Under the pieces are notes generated by a model that saw only the letters and a program-made list of their open reading frames with translations, had not been told where the DNA came from and did not search any database. From assembly GCA_013397845.1 (NCBI GenBank), contig VZTG01004479.1, positions 959,138 through 1,023,137 on the forward strand: 64,000 nucleotides of DNA. Direction: 5' to 3'. The stretch's first letter is position 1. Every line of letters starts with the position of its first letter. This DNA comes from Melanocharis versteri. Its lineage: Eukaryota; Chordata; Aves; Passeriformes; Melanocharitidae. The translations under genes and the position numbers were made by a program. Below are positions 42,519 through 56,884 of this stretch, one piece after another.

Positions 42519-42925
42519 AGAATCACAGAATCACCACATAATTTAGGCTGGAAGAGAATTTTTGAGGTCATCTGGCTCCACCCAAAGCAGGATCAACTTA
42601 ACTAGGTTACTCAGTACCTCTCCTGATTGAGTTTTGAGTGGTGATGATGCCACAACTCCTCTGGGAAACCCGTTCCACTGTTCGACTATGATGAAAGTAT
42701 TTTTCCTACCATCTAGCTGGAATTTCCCATGTTGCAATTCATGCTCACCAACACTCATGCTGTAATTGTGCCCCCTAGACAGAGTTTGGCTCTGTTCTTC
42801 CAGACCCTCCTAGTAAGCAGTCGAAGACAGCAAGAAGACCATTAAGATATTCCCTTCGATTATTCTTCATGGGACTGAACAAACTCACCTCTTCCAGCCC
42901 CTTCTTGCACACTCTGTGGCCTGGT
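42519..42925 (-). repeat. CR1 LINE fragment, diverged
   Basis: 3' end at the left (aatcacagaatcaccacata, then atttaggctggaagagaatt) and diverged 3' region to about 42.9 kb. Older than the copies at 36.3 and 46.2 kb judging by mismatches. Confidence 0.85.
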
Positions 42926-45900
42926 GGCTGGCTGGTACATGCCGCCAGTGCCCATGGAGATGGTTGGTTGCCAAGAGCAGAACTAGGAAAATTCAGGATT
43001 AAGTGGAAGGAAGTGGTTTAAGAAGGAAGTGAATAAGTATGAGACATCGACTGTTCCCTTAGTAACTTATGGAGACCTTAATATGAAGTGTATGTCCAAA
43101 GCATCAGATAATGCCGTCCATGAGCTGGCAAGGAAAACTAAGCCACAAGAACCTATGAAACTGAAATTCAAGAGAGACCCATTCATGGGCATTGAAGTGA
43201 CTTGAACTGATATTCTATATACTCTGATGTTGCCTACTGCACAAATAAAAATGGGGCATGGTGAGTGACAACTATGTCTTCCTACACTATAGAATTTTCA
43301 TTTAATTGTGATTTTTACATTATATATAATAAATACAATATTAAAAAATAATTTAACATATTTATAATATTTTCTTACCATCCTTCTATCAGGCAGGACA
43401 CCAGGAGTAATTTTCTTCTCCTAAATGCTCCAGACTAATAAATTGATATTGCATGACCAAGATGAGGTGAAACTCACACATAACCTTCCCTCTCTGTTAC
43501 ATGCCATTTAGCAGCTAAAACCTGAAATTCCTACTATTGCTTTTTCTGTAACTATGGTTATTAGTTAATTTCAACTGCTATTACTAAGAAAAAAAAATGC
43601 TGTCCCTAGTCTCTTTTTAGCAGCAAAAATGTCTTTTTTTTTACCCCACAGCCTTTACTGAAAGCTACACTGAAAGCTAATGTCCAGAAATAGTACCTGC
43701 TACTATGCTCTTTAGTGTCTTTCTCCTCTTGACCAGGCAGTAATAGAGGATTTAAAAAAATACATCTACTTAAATAATTGCTGCAATGAACCATGCAACT
43801 TGTTAAATAGATGCAAGCATTTCTTTGCAAGACATTTGAACAAGTATTTCTTGAAGGTAACAACAAGCAATTCCAATTACTGAATGACTACCCCTTCCTT
43901 GAGAAGTAACTATAGTAAAAGAAGAGTAAATAAAGGAAAAAAAAACCTCACAAACATGCAAAGTTCTCTTTAAAATGTTTTACCCTGTTCTTAATCTATC
44001 TTGTGTCTTCATCAGAGTAGTGTCACCATCTTGTAGTTGTGCATTAAGCTAAGTGTATAATGAATAGTTCATTCCCTTTCTTAGCTTCTCCTCAGGGGGA
44101 GAATTAAATGTGCACTCTTACATCCTGTTTTGGTGGAGTTTTATTTTTTAATTTTTTAGAAGATTTTTGCAGAAGGTGCCTGAATTGCAGAAAGTTGTCA
44201 GAATGAGGGACTCGGGGGACAGAAAATTATAGAGCAGAACATTATTATGTATCCTAGTAACTATTCTTTTAATCCTGTCTCAGCCTATACAACCACAGAG
44301 GTGCAGAAGGAGGAATAAAGGCCTATTACCCTTATTTCTCAAATCTGCATGTGATTCTGCAAAGCAAGGCAAGCATTGAAAGGCTGAATTTCTGGGAGCT
44401 CTGCTGGACAGAGGCATCTGCTCGGTGTGTGGAGGAAGGTAGGTAGTGTCATCCCACCCACAAGTTGTTCTAGGGGTTTCTCTTTTTAGGAGCTCCATAC
44501 AACAGGGAAAAACCATTTTAGAAAGGGGTCTGGACATAAATCTTTGCTATACAAGGGATGTGTACTACCTACCAAACAAGAGGTGACAGGTGTGTTTCTG
44601 AGTTCCTCTTGTTTGATGCAACATTGCACAGATATTAATTCTTCATTTGAGATGAGAAGCTGGACAGGTATGGGAGTCAAAGGGTTGAAGGCTGTATAGA
44701 GTTCTGCAAAATGTCTGCATGCCCAGCATCTATATAGTAAAGAATTTTAAACAAGATTTCCGTCTTTTTCTGTGTTTTTTCTTTTGGATTGTCACTGTGA
44801 AGGAAAGGGAACACTGTAGCAAAACTAAGTAGAATCTTTAGATAAAACTTAAAAAATGTCTCCTTTTCCCCACCTTATTCTTTCTTGTTTTGCTGAATAT
44901 TGGGTGAATAAAAATACAAATGAGAGAGGGAAATATTTCCCTAATATGAAAGAGAATTACAAAATGAGCATTCAGCTTGAAGAGAATGTCAGGGAACAAC
45001 AGTACCTTATACTGCACTCTGAAAAATTGTAAAAAGTACAAAGGTTCATAACATATTGTAAAGAAAATTCTTTAGAACTTGCTCTGTTATCTTGGAGGTA
45101 ACAGACACACCATATGCTGTGTCTGGCAGTTGCTATGGCAACTACTTTTAAAATTTAAGCATGGGGAAGCTATTGCCTAAAATCTCCACAACTTGGGGCC
45201 AAATCTTGCTTGATGCTGAGCACCAAGGGAGAGTAAAAAAGATATAAAGGAAATACTAAAATATATTTCTTGTTGGCTACTGAAATTTTATCTTGAAATC
45301 AATACTAAAGGAAATTTCAAGTAATGAACTCCTGAGGACATTGAAAAAAAGAAGAATGGGATGATTGCATTATCTTAAATTTAATACCATGCAAACTATT
45401 TGCAATTAAAAATAGGAAAAACCTATTTGTTCATTGAGGCATTTTACATAAAAGTTATGATATTTGTATGAAAATAATCTGTCACTGTTTTATGCATTTG
45501 AGAATTCTTGCTTAGAAGTCAAAGAACAGTAAATTTTTGAAGGAAATAGATGGGGAGGTAGTGGATCTTAATAAAATGTTAGTGCTTATTAAAACTTAGC
45601 AAATGCAGATTTATTTCCTTGGAAAAATGGTTTAAAACTTTGAATAATACTTGCACTATTGCACCAGCAACCTGCATAATGCACTTCTAATGCAAAAGAG
45701 GCTTAAATTGTCGAATAAGAATGTTTCTAAGGAAAAAGCAGTACAAATCAAATTAAGAAGATACTCTGTTGTTCTTCACCTAAAAAGGTCTATTTGCCCA
45801 TGGTACAATGAATGCTGTTATAAGCAAGATCAGCACTTCAGTAACTGGATTTCTGTGATCAAACTACATCACAAATGCATTCTAGAAGGTTTCCTCTAGG

Positions 45901-46205
45901 AGTGGGACATGATTCAGCCAGAATATAATACTGGTGTACTGTAGGTCTTTTCAAAACAAATATAAATGGAACTTGTGGCTTGGAGTCATTCAGTAATGGT
46001 CTGGCCCAATGTCACTGAAATTGGTGGTGTTCTCTCTATAGACTCTCCCAGACTTTGTTTGAAGCACTGCCCATTCTGCTTACCTTATATTAATGCTTAT
46101 CAGATTAATCATGACCAACAATATCGGATGTTTTCAGCACACATCAATGAAACACTGGCTTTCAAAAAGTAATTTTTTAAAATTGTATTAAAAATTCTTA
46201 AATTA
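42926..46205. other. Intergenic, no gene recognised
   Basis: AT-rich sequence without recognised repeats or exons. Short open frames on both strands look like chance. Confidence 0.5.
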
Positions 46206-46210
46206 TATGA

Positions 46211-47655
46211 GATCACAGAATCACAGAATCAGCTGAGTTGGAGGGGTCCCACAAGGATCATCAAATCCAACTCTTATCCCTGCACAGGACAGCCGCAGGA
46301 GTCACACCCTGTGCCTGAGGGCGTTGTCCAAATGCTTTGTGAACTCTATCAGGCTGGTGCTGTGACCACTTCCCTGGGGAGCTGTTGCAGTGCCCAACCA
46401 CCCTCTGGGTGAAGAACTTTTTTCTAGTATCCAACATAAACCTCCCCTGACACAGCTTCAGGCCATTCCCACAAGTCCTGTCACTGGTCACCAGAGGGAA
46501 GAGATCAGTGCCTGCCATCCTTAACGCCCTCACAAGGAAGTTGTAACTGCAATGAGGTCTCCCCTCAGTCTCCTCTTCTCCAGGCTGAACAGACCAAGGG
46601 ACCTCAGCTGCTCCTCATAAGGCTTTCCCTCAAGGCCCTTCACCATCTTTGTTGCCCTCCTTTGGACACTGTCTAAGAGTGTAATGTCTTTTTCATATTG
46701 TGGCACCCAAAACTGCCCCAAGGATTCAAGGTGAGGCTGCCCCAGTGCAGAGCAGAGCAGGACAATCCCTTCCCTTGCCTGGCTGGTGATGCTGTGCCTG
46801 ATGCCCCCCAGGACAGGGTTGGCCCTCCTGGCTGCCAGGGCACTGCTGGCTCAGATTCAACTTGCCACTGACCAGGACCCCCAGGGCCTTTTCTGCAGTG
46901 CTGCTCTCCAGCCTCTCTTTCCCCAGTCTAGACACACATCCAGGATTACCCTGTCCCAGGTGCAGAATCTGACATTTTCCCTTGTCGATCTTCATATGGT
47001 TGGTGATTGCCCAGCCCTCTATTTTGTCAAGGTCTCTCTGCAGGGCCTCCCTGCCTTCAAGGGAGTCAGCAGCTCCTCCCAGTTTTGTATTAGTGGCAAA
47101 CTTGCTCGGTATCCCTTCCAGTCCTGTGTCCAAGTCATTCATGAAAATATTGAAGAACACAGGGCTGATGATGGAGCCCTGTGGAACCCCATTAGTGACG
47201 GTCTGATGTCACCCCATTCACTATAAACCTTTGAGCCCAACCCATGAGCCAGTTACTCACCCATCCCATGATATGTTCATCCAGCTGTGTGCTGGACATT
47301 TTGTCCAGAAGGATCCTGTGAGAGACAGTATCGAAAACATCGCTGAAATCCAAAAGAATTACATCAACTGGCTTCCCTTGATCAACTAGGTGGGTTACCT
47401 TTTCGTAAAAGGAAATCAGGTTTGATAAACAGGACCTTCTTCCCATGAAGCTGTACTGGCTGTGACCAGTGACTGTTTTGTCTTTCAGGTGTTTTTCAAT
47501 CGCTCCAGAATAATTTTTCCATAACTTTAGCAGGCACTGAGATGAGACTAACAGGCTTGTAGTTTCTGGGCTCCTCCTTCTTGCCCTTCTTGAAAATCGG
47601 GGTAATATTTGCCAGCTTCCAGTCAGCTGGGATCTCTCCAAGACCACTCAAAAAT
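46211..47655 (-). repeat. CR1 LINE, longest copy in the window
   Basis: About 1.44 kb. The 3' end at the left has atcacagaatcacagaatca. Reading leftward on the minus strand it holds the C-terminal part of the reverse transcriptase (VILLDFSDVFDTVSHRILL near 47.35 kb, FNIFMNDLDTGLEG near 47.15 kb, then WAITNHMKIDKGKCQILHLG), followed by the terminal region. Frameshifts split it into at least three frames, and it is 5'-truncated at about 47.65 kb. Confidence 0.95.
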
Positions 47656-49815
47656 CAGGGAGAGAGGTTATTTTTTTTTTAAATCCAACATCCTGCAGCA
47701 TTGCAGGATCTTTGCAAGAAAGTGTTATTTGTCTCAAGTGTCCTTTTCTCATGCTGTGATTTCTCACTGGGTTGAGAACTTTCTCTAAGTCCTCCCTCCA
47801 AAATAATGAATTCTGTGAGCTGTGGCTCTCATAAGCTGCTATGAAATTATCAGTGCTATTATTGACAAGAGAAGGAGTTAAAACTTAAACACTAGTTTAG
47901 ACACTAGTCTACTCCGGGCTCCTGAAATTAAGTATTTACACTGTAAAGAAAAATAGGTGTTTTAAACGCACCCTGTTAAGCTACAAGGATCATTATTCTA
48001 TCTTCCTTGCTTTGTCTGCTGCTCATTAATCAATGCCCCTTAATTTAACTCCTTGAAACATTCTTTGATGGACAGCAGCAGTAGAAAAGGTTGATGACCA
48101 GCTCCTTCTCCTCTGTTCCCTGTCCACTCGCATTTGGATCTGAAAATCATTGCCATGTCTGTCAGAAAGACAGGTCTTCCTGACTGGTTGTTCCAGTTCC
48201 TGGCCTCTGGCTCTATCCCTGTACTGTCTGTCCTTCTAGAAATGTCTAATATTTGCTTGGCAGACCATTTCTGAAGGGGATGTGCATGATTTTGCCAGAG
48301 ATTTGACAATTCTTGATGTCACATTAAGATATTTGCTTGCAAAAACCGACTTGCTGCTGAGTAGACGCTAAGGCACTGATGTTCACAGTATAGCTGATAG
48401 CTGGTGGAAATGAAATAATCTGTATTGACACATTTGGAAGTTTCACATCTTTTTCCACTTAACATGCTAACGTGATAATTGCTAGACTGATGATTTTTCC
48501 AGTGACACGTCTCCTTTTGTCAATATTTAGACCTGTGTATAGAAAACTTATCTATCACACCTGGCTAATTTTCACTTAATTTAAAAATAAATGAAACATA
48601 TTTAGTTTGCAGGGTTACCAGAACAAAATGGGGTTTTATAAACATCTTTCTTGAAACATTATTTGAAGGATAGGAAAAGATAATGGCAAATGTATATAAA
48701 ATCTGGCTCAAATGAAAGTAGATTCCATGAATCAGGAAATTCTTTTAATGCTTAAATAAAACTAATTGAACATTTAAGTTGAGGCTTCATTCTGTTTGCC
48801 ATTTACTGCAAGTGAAACCTAAACATAATGCCAAATAAAAATAGCAACAAATAGCCAATAAAATCACTTCGATATGTATCCAGGAGACAGGCGAATTTGC
48901 AGCCAAAGTGATTCCATGTTTCACTATACATTTGTTCATAGGGTTTAGATATTGAATGCAAACAATTCATTCATCTAGGCTTCTATCATAGCATTTCTTT
49001 GCTGTGTGTGCCACGACTTTTGCTATTAATAATTAGGTAACAATTTGCCAGTGAAGGAACATAGGCTGTAGTGTTTTGAGTGTCTGGACATAACTGTAAA
49101 CATTATTAGCTTTAGTTTTCTTTAGCTTTGGTGCTTTTTGCTGGACTGATCCTCAGGAATGACTGTGACCGTATGGTTCTGCAGGAATAGCTATCACAAC
49201 CATGGAATGAATCACTTCACCATTAGTTTGAAAGGTTAAAGTCACCACTTTTCTTCTATATGTAATTATCATTCTTGGTGTAGTTCTGTTTTCACACCCA
49301 TGTCTGGTAACTGTGTTCCACCTGTGGGGTGGAAAGTTTATTCCCTTATCTTTGGTAGGAGCTGTTCTGTGTAGGGAAATACGTTCACTTACTTAGAGCT
49401 CTTACTCCATAACACTTCTTGAATAGTTTATTGTAGTAAACACTGATATTCCAGTCACATGATTGAGAATTTAGTCACGGTCAGCTTTTACTTAGTCTGA
49501 ATGGTTATGAAATCTTCCACGTAATACAGGTGTTTCACAAGGTTTTCAGTAATATACATATTCCACATATCATAATTTTGGATGTCATTAAGCTAGTTAG
49601 GGTGTTTTTCTTCCCCACCTTTTTCCTAGGATGATGAGAACCCACTTTGGGTTTTGCATTCAGAGACTTTTGTCTCACAATTGGAAGGATGGTCAGTATT
49701 CTAGAAAAGTGCCACTGTGAATTTGCCACATGCACTGACATCTAAAAGAGGCACAATTCATACCTTTTTCCACTAGATCATCATATTTACTGACCTGTCT
49801 TTGATATTAATTTGC

Positions 49816-49841
49816 TTCAGATCACAAATATGTGATCTGAA
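49816..49841. repeat. Perfect 11-bp inverted repeat
   Basis: TTCAGATCACA, loop AATA, TGTGATCTGAA. Strong hairpin or dyad site in otherwise unique DNA. Confidence 0.9.
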
Positions 49842-52800
49842 AAATAACTTTTGTACATTTTTAGGAAATCCAATAAAGAACCTTTTTCTGCACAACTGCT
49901 GTCGTCACAACAGCTTTGTCTTGTAGTTACATGCTTATTAATGCATTCCTGCTGTTCTTTGCATTATGTGGTGCAACTTGTGCTGAAACGTGGAAGCTGA
50001 CTGCTTTTATTGTGTGTCACTCAGTGCTTCTTTGCTGAAAATCTCTGGAATTGTTTCTCTGTGTCTTAGAAACAAATCTGATATGTGCCATTTAACTATA
50101 TTTATATTCTGCTTTAATGCCCATTTAGTATTTTTTATTTAAAAGATGTTATTTCGCATGTTATCTCTCAACAACATGGTTTTAGTTTATCTTTCAAATA
50201 GTTACAGTTGCTCATGAAATTTCTCAAATAGCTTGCCTTTGATCAGATATCAGGGATTCCTTATGCAGTTTTTACTGGGTTTTAAGCTTCATATACTTCA
50301 CCATTATTGTGTAGGCCTTTAAAATCAGAAATGTGGGTAAGAGGAAAGAAAGTGTGCTTTTGCAATCAATACTCTTGTTAGAAATATTCTGAATTATTCT
50401 GTCTTGCAAGCCTTGCAAAGCACTCTCATTCTGCAGAAAGATTATGTCGCAGCTTTCCATTACCTGCAGACACAGCTGAGTATTTGATTTCCTGAGTGAT
50501 AGTGCTTTTTTTTTTCTGCTACAAAAATCTGGAAACATTGCCTTCATTTCTTGTAGTTCTTAAGTTCCTATCCAGTCTAAGAGATTTAGAGAACTTATTT
50601 TTTTCTGGATTAAAAAGAAAATTCCTCCAATTCCAGGTAAGTGTCAGAACATTGTCAGAATGCCAGTTACTTGAAAAGTCAGTATTATAATAGGTTTGTA
50701 CCCTTTCATGTGACAGTACCCATAAACTTCTGGAACAATGAAACTGAAGTGCAGCCAATGGATCCAATATCGTCATCTTCCAGTTTTTTCACAGTCTTGT
50801 GATACATGGTGCATTTCCGTATGTTTCAGCTGCTAAAATTATTTGGATAGAGAGGGAATCTGAGGATATTTTTAAATTAAAAGACAAATTCACAGAGTTC
50901 ATGTTTCTAAAAGGAAATTAATGTATTATATAGATTTTCACAAGGTTTTTCAAAATGAAAAGTAAATAAAATTCTAAAATAAAATTCTTAAATGCAGAAT
51001 TTTAGTATTTTTAATTTTGATCCCAAAGCAAAGGACGGGAGGTGTTTTTTAATGCCTGAATACTTCTGTCTGATAATGTTGTGAACGAGGGCACAATTTT
51101 GCCAAATCCACGCCTTTTTTTGGAACTACCAATTTTCTATGTAAGTTTGTTCTTTTGTGGATTTATTTGCACAGAAGGGGAACATTAGGACTCTGGTAGG
51201 GAAATACAGAGAAACAGAGAGACTAATTTTGCCTTAAGACTAGACAATGTTATAATCACCCTCCACAGCTTTGGGAAACAGGAGTCTTGGTTTTGCATTT
51301 AAATCTGTTTGGCAGTATGCACTGTGTCTCCCAGCCACTTGGTTATTTGTAGAATTTGCTGTATTCAGGGGGTTTGAAATACTTTAAAACAAATTGAGCT
51401 GAATGGGCATCTTAAACCATTTCCTGATTGGTGTGTCTTCTAGCCCCTAATGTGCCTTTCTAGGTCTTAGTTATTTCCTTTTCATAAAAAAATAATTGCT
51501 CTTAAAAATGTCTGCTTGGATTTCTTTTGTGAAGAGAGCCAAACTGAGGAGCTCTAGGCAGATTAACTGGACTGATTCGTTTAGTAGGCTCTCTGAGCTT
51601 TGAAGAATGCTTCAAAAGTATGGAATAAAGCTCTTTTTCTTCCTATTTTTGCATGGGCTAACAACTTCCCAGTCGTTTAATTTGCTGTCCTGTTGCATTA
51701 GAGTTCATTATCTTTGTGTTTCAGTTTAGTAATTCTGTCTGAGTTCCTATCCTTTCTCTCTTCTGAGTCCCTGCCGAAAATGGCAATACAAGTAGCACAG
51801 CAGAAGCTTGTATACGGACAGAAGATATAATGAGAATAACACTTCTCGTGGGAATTAAATGCTGCATCACAGGGTTTCATTTGTAAATATCTGCAATGGA
51901 AAAGTATGTTTAAAAGTGCATTCAGAATTCACTGTTTGGAGTCTCTTCTTTGTACTGTGCCTGCGCTGTGCATATTACAAAACAAGGGATGCAGTTCAGG
52001 CTAGATTGAGGGTTAGATATGCAAATTTGGAGAAAACAAGGCCAAAAAATGGTTTCAAGGCACAGTAAAGACAAAAATGCCTTTAAATGTACAACAGAAG
52101 TGCAAAACAATTTGTGCAAATATTGGCTGATAATAGCTTTATAAATGAGAAATTCAAAGAACAAAGACTGCAAGTGACTTACTCGATGTTGTTTGGCCAG
52201 ATGGTGGCAAAATGCAGGTCTTCAAATGACAGTTCCCATGTGCTGACTTCTCAAGGAGATAACCACATTGGCTGTGAACACACAGATTGTTTTCTGAGTG
52301 GAAAACCTGACCTGTCTTGTACCAGTCCAGAAGTCTTTTACAGTGTAATACATGGTGGGGAGAATGGATATGGATAGTTCACACATGGAACTACTATTCA
52401 GTGAAAAGCTAGCTGTTTTCATAACCGAGAGAAAAGAAAATTTATTGTGTGGAAAAAATTAGACTGGCTTTTGTATGAGATTTATTCCCTTTGGCCTAGA
52501 AAAGATCTTCCATCAACTCCTTTGCTTTTTTAAGAGGAAAATTGGGAGAAGCTTAAAATGTCATTGTAGGTATTTTTTCTTTTAATAAGAAAGAATGCAC
52601 ATAAAAGTAATCTTGATGTTCAAAGAGATCTTGTCAGTTCTGTTGATGTCAGTATCAAAAGAAGTTGATAATTATCTGAAGAAAACACATTTCTCTTAGT
52701 TACTTTCTTTTTCATGAAAAATTTCTCAGGTTAATCACAGCAGTACATCTGCAGGGGTATGTACTGTGCACCTTCACTTCTGCAGCACATTGTCTACCAA

Positions 52801-55276
52801 GATTCATACAGGCAATTATAGCATTATACCCTCTCTGGCATGACTAAATTTATGTTGGATAGACTGCAAAGAGAAAAACCTGGTAGTTATCTTAAACCTA
52901 TATTTCTTGTACAGTATAATTATACCAAAGGCGTGGTTTAGCTTTTTGCTATCTATAGGTCACGTTTGGCCACGTTGCGTTTCATTTAAGGGGAACTCCT
53001 GCAGGTGCTGAAGGTGAACAGGTAGCTTATGGAGAATTGTGAGTGCATTTCACTTCTGCATGATTAGTGTTTATTTAAGACAAATAAACCTCTGCATTAT
53101 TATTAAATGAATTCCTCAGCCAGAATGGGCTCTGTTCCGTGGAGCATTTGTCCTGATTTAATCTGTACACCACTTCTCCAAGAGTGTTAACTTGTGAAGC
53201 CACTGGAGGACTTCTCGATGACAGTTTAATTTCTAAGTGAATTGCCATCAAGATCAGTTCTGAAAATCATCACAATGATAAAAGAAATCAAAAGGCCTTA
53301 CTGCAAATGAAGCAGAGATAATTTTTTTCTTTTTTTATAAGGAACAAAAGAAGTTCTAATACAGTATTGCTTTTTGGATTCTCTTTAAAATTTCCTTCAG
53401 AATGCAATAGCATAACCCTGTCTACAACTTCCTTTGGTTGGGATCATACAATGTGATTCAGACAATGACATCTTCAATTCTGCTCAACAGGATTTATCCG
53501 CAGAACAGTGCACAGCAACATTTATTCTTTTATTATGTTCCATTTCACAGACTTTTTAAAGGTCTTATAGCTTAAAAAGCCATGTGTTTTGCCCATTATT
53601 TTTCCTTCAAAGCTAAAATCCACTAAAAGAAAAAGGAGCTTGGAAATGCTAGAAATTCAAAATTTCTCACATACTAATTTGCTCTCCTTTGGATTTTTCA
53701 TAAAGACAAATCAGGCAGCACATTTCTGTGCCTTAGTTTCCTCAGCTGGAGAAGGAGGGGGGAAAAAAAGAAGCTGTGATAACTCCTACATATATTGGGA
53801 GGATACATGCATTTGATAGGCTTGAATGGAAAGCTTTACATGAGAATATTTGCAATAACCAATGCTTTTATTTTGGCTGGCCTCCCGTGAAAAGAAACAC
53901 AGGGTTAATTCTGGAAGCTAATTCTTGGAGCTATGCTGTTGTATAAATCTAACCTTGGTGTTATTCAGTGCTATATTCTAAAAAACACAACATTTTTTTT
54001 TTCTCTTTCCCCTCCCTCCCCCAAATACTACTGCACCATAATTACAATTGCCATAGAGGCAGGAGCAGAGCAATTAAATTCCCCATAGGTGTCGCATGTA
54101 ATTGTTCCTAGAGAATCAGAAGATTAAACATGGCAACAATGCACAGCACAAGATAGCCTAAACCTAGTTTTCCTGCAGAACTGCAAATACTAGCAAATCA
54201 AAAGACTGTTCTCCTTAATTACCACTGTATGAGGCATCAAGCTAAAAGCAGGCTCACTCTGTAATGTTTTCTATACAATTACAGTATGTACATACAATGC
54301 AAGCCCTTATGCACCACCTAATAGACAATATTATACACACAATTATTGCTAACTTCCATTTTACAGGGAGAAATCACTGGTGAGCCTAGGACATTGGCCT
54401 CTCAGCTTCCCCAGCAAGCAATATGTTGACTAAACTAAGGGAACAGTTTTACTTCCTGAAGCCGGTAGAGACTATTTATACCTAAACACATTTCTTCACA
54501 ACTTACAGCATGTTGTATTAGGTGAGAGCTTGTGAGCTGGATGGGCTGCAATCTCTGTGAGGTTTGCAAGCTGGAGCTTGTGGAGTATTTCACGAAGTTT
54601 ACACATTTTCTCTCTCTCTGTATTCTGAAATCAGCTACCCTGCTGATCAGAAGTCCATTTGGGACTTGAACTCAAGTCAGCAAGAGTCAAAGAGCTGAAA
54701 CAATAAAAAACAGTGTGGGGTTTTGGGGAAGAAATTGTCATTCTTGTAGACTGATCTAACATGTAGCAGTCTGATCAATATTTTCCAGTTGCTGTTCTGA
54801 GCCAAAATAAGTATTGGTATAAGCTGAAATATGTGTCATTGTCCTCGCTGCCACTTTCGCCAGGGTTTTATACAGTTTCATGTCATTATTTCTTTAATCA
54901 GATTTCAACTGCTGTAGGGCAACAAGGTATTCCAGTAATGAATTTCTTCCTATTGTAGTTTAACTGCTCATTGAAATTTCCATTCAGTTGGAGAAACCAT
55001 TTTGCTCTCTGACATGTTTTTACTGATTATCAGGGTTACTGGGTACACTGTGCGCTGAATTTTAATTGGCACCAAGCTATATATTTTTAGTGAGAAAAAT
55101 GGAAAGTGCTTTTCATTAAATTCTTGGAATTCAAGTGCTGTCTTTGAGGATAAAATGATTCATAAGATTTACTGATTTACGCGTCAGAAGCAGATTATAA
55201 ATCAACCTTCACCTGAGGCATAAACAAAAGAAACAAAATTGTGATAGCCCTTAACTTAAACAATACCTATTTATAC

Positions 55277-55310
55277 AATTATTCATGTTGTAACAGCAAC
55301 ATGAATAATT
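55277..55310. repeat. Perfect 14-bp inverted repeat
   Basis: AATTATTCATGTTG, loop TAACAG, CAACATGAATAATT. Followed by an ATT microsatellite. Confidence 0.92.
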
Positions 55311-56814
55311 ATTATTATTATTTTACTTACTGTACAAGATCGCCACCTGACAAGTGGATTTTAACTTTCAGCATATTCACCTACTTTTATCTATGAATTG
55401 CAATAACTCAATAGTACTAAAAACTATCTGAAAACACTTGCATTTTATAAGGGTTTCTTCTAGCAATATTCGTACACCAAATGAAAGTTACCTTTTTTAT
55501 ATTAATAAAACGAACAGTTGGAGATACAAAATATCAATACTTTGTCTGAAGGCTGGAAAATGAACAAAGCCTAGGTAAGAAGATTTGCACTGTTTTTAAT
55601 ATGGAAAACCAGAGATGCACAGCTTTTTCATAACAAGTGAATCAGAAAGAAATACACTTTAGGAATGCATCAAACAGTTGTTAATTATGGCATAGTAGCC
55701 AATCTCATCCACCTAGGAAGCCTAAGTGCTGTCTTTCCAGCTCCTAGTGCTGAAACTCATTACTTCTTCTTGGAAAGAGAGAAAATATCATGTATTCTCT
55801 CAAATCATCACAGTCCAGCCAGCTGGGGGGCAAAAAATGAACCCTCTAAAGTAGCTTGTAATTCTATGTATTTGCCATCAGTTAATTAAGAGGTTATGTC
55901 TATAATCCATGCTTACATTTCAAAGGCAATAAAAGGATAAAGTGAATCATTAAGGAATACTGTAGCTCAGGTAGAATCATGTTTTTGTGTAAATTAGATA
56001 GACACCTTTGAGACCATTTTATTAGTGCTGATTACATAAAATAAAAATTTTCATTGTATGTATTGGGAAAGAAATTGCTTCTGTTTTATTCGTTTAGAAA
56101 TGTGTCAAACACTGCAGAATGAAGCAACCTAAAGATGGAATGTAGATTGTTTTCTGATTTGCAGGAGATGATAAGCCACTGTTAAGATACAAATAATGGA
56201 AAGAGAGGAAATGAAAAATATACTAATGAAAATGTTGCAAAGAAACTCTCTCAATGACTCTCTCAATGCCCGAGTCTATTTTCCTTCAAGCATGGCTTGA
56301 TTTGTAGTTGTTTGTACAGTTATTAATAGTTTAATTTTATTAGTTCACTGCAGAAAAACCTGATTTACATCTTGTGCAATTAAATGAGTCACCCTCAATC
56401 ACATATTAATCTCAGTTTCTTGAATGCAGCATTGAAGGTGACCTCAATATGTTTTTGACATTGAACTCACAAAAAACGTTCTGACAAACAAAATTTTGCA
56501 TCTAGAGAGAAGTATACCCCAAAAGACGCTGCATTTTTCAAAACTGATGGTAGTGGCTAAATTCTGATTCCATTCAGGCCATAATTAATGAACTTCTGGT
56601 TTTACACTATTGTAAGTTTTAGAAGTGTAGCTGGCAGCCATCTGGTGAAAAAGGTAATCTTGCACATACAGAAAGAATATTTTAGGATGGGAAATAGTCT
56701 AACTTGTGTGCTGAATAGCTATGTGGGAATTTGCTGCAGTAATTACCCTCCTATCATTAGTGACAAGTAATTGCTATAGCAACCCTGCTGCCACCTGTCT
56801 CACACACTCCCTTT

Positions 56815-56817
<3 letters not shown>

Positions 56818-56858
<41 letters not shown>

Positions 56859-56884
56859 ACACACACACACACTCACTCACTCAC
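56818..56884 (+). repeat. (CA)n microsatellite with ACTC tail
   Basis: About 27 CA units with one interruption (caccac near 56857), followed by three to four ACTC units. Likely length-variable. Confidence 0.98.

Larger units (their letters stand above)
47656..56815. other. Repeat-poor AT-rich intergenic block
   Basis: About 9 kb without any transposon I can recognise and without a supported exon. It includes two perfect hairpins (49816-49841 and 55277-55310). Many TAAT-type cores and long unique AT-rich stretches (for example 48.84-49.10 and 54.0-54.4 kb) look like the conserved non-coding DNA seen around developmental genes, but conservation cannot be judged from one sequence. Confidence 0.4.

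Noticed and set aside
46530..47647. Minus-strand frames with reverse-transcriptase text
   Set aside because: These are pieces of one frameshifted CR1 LINE and not host genes.
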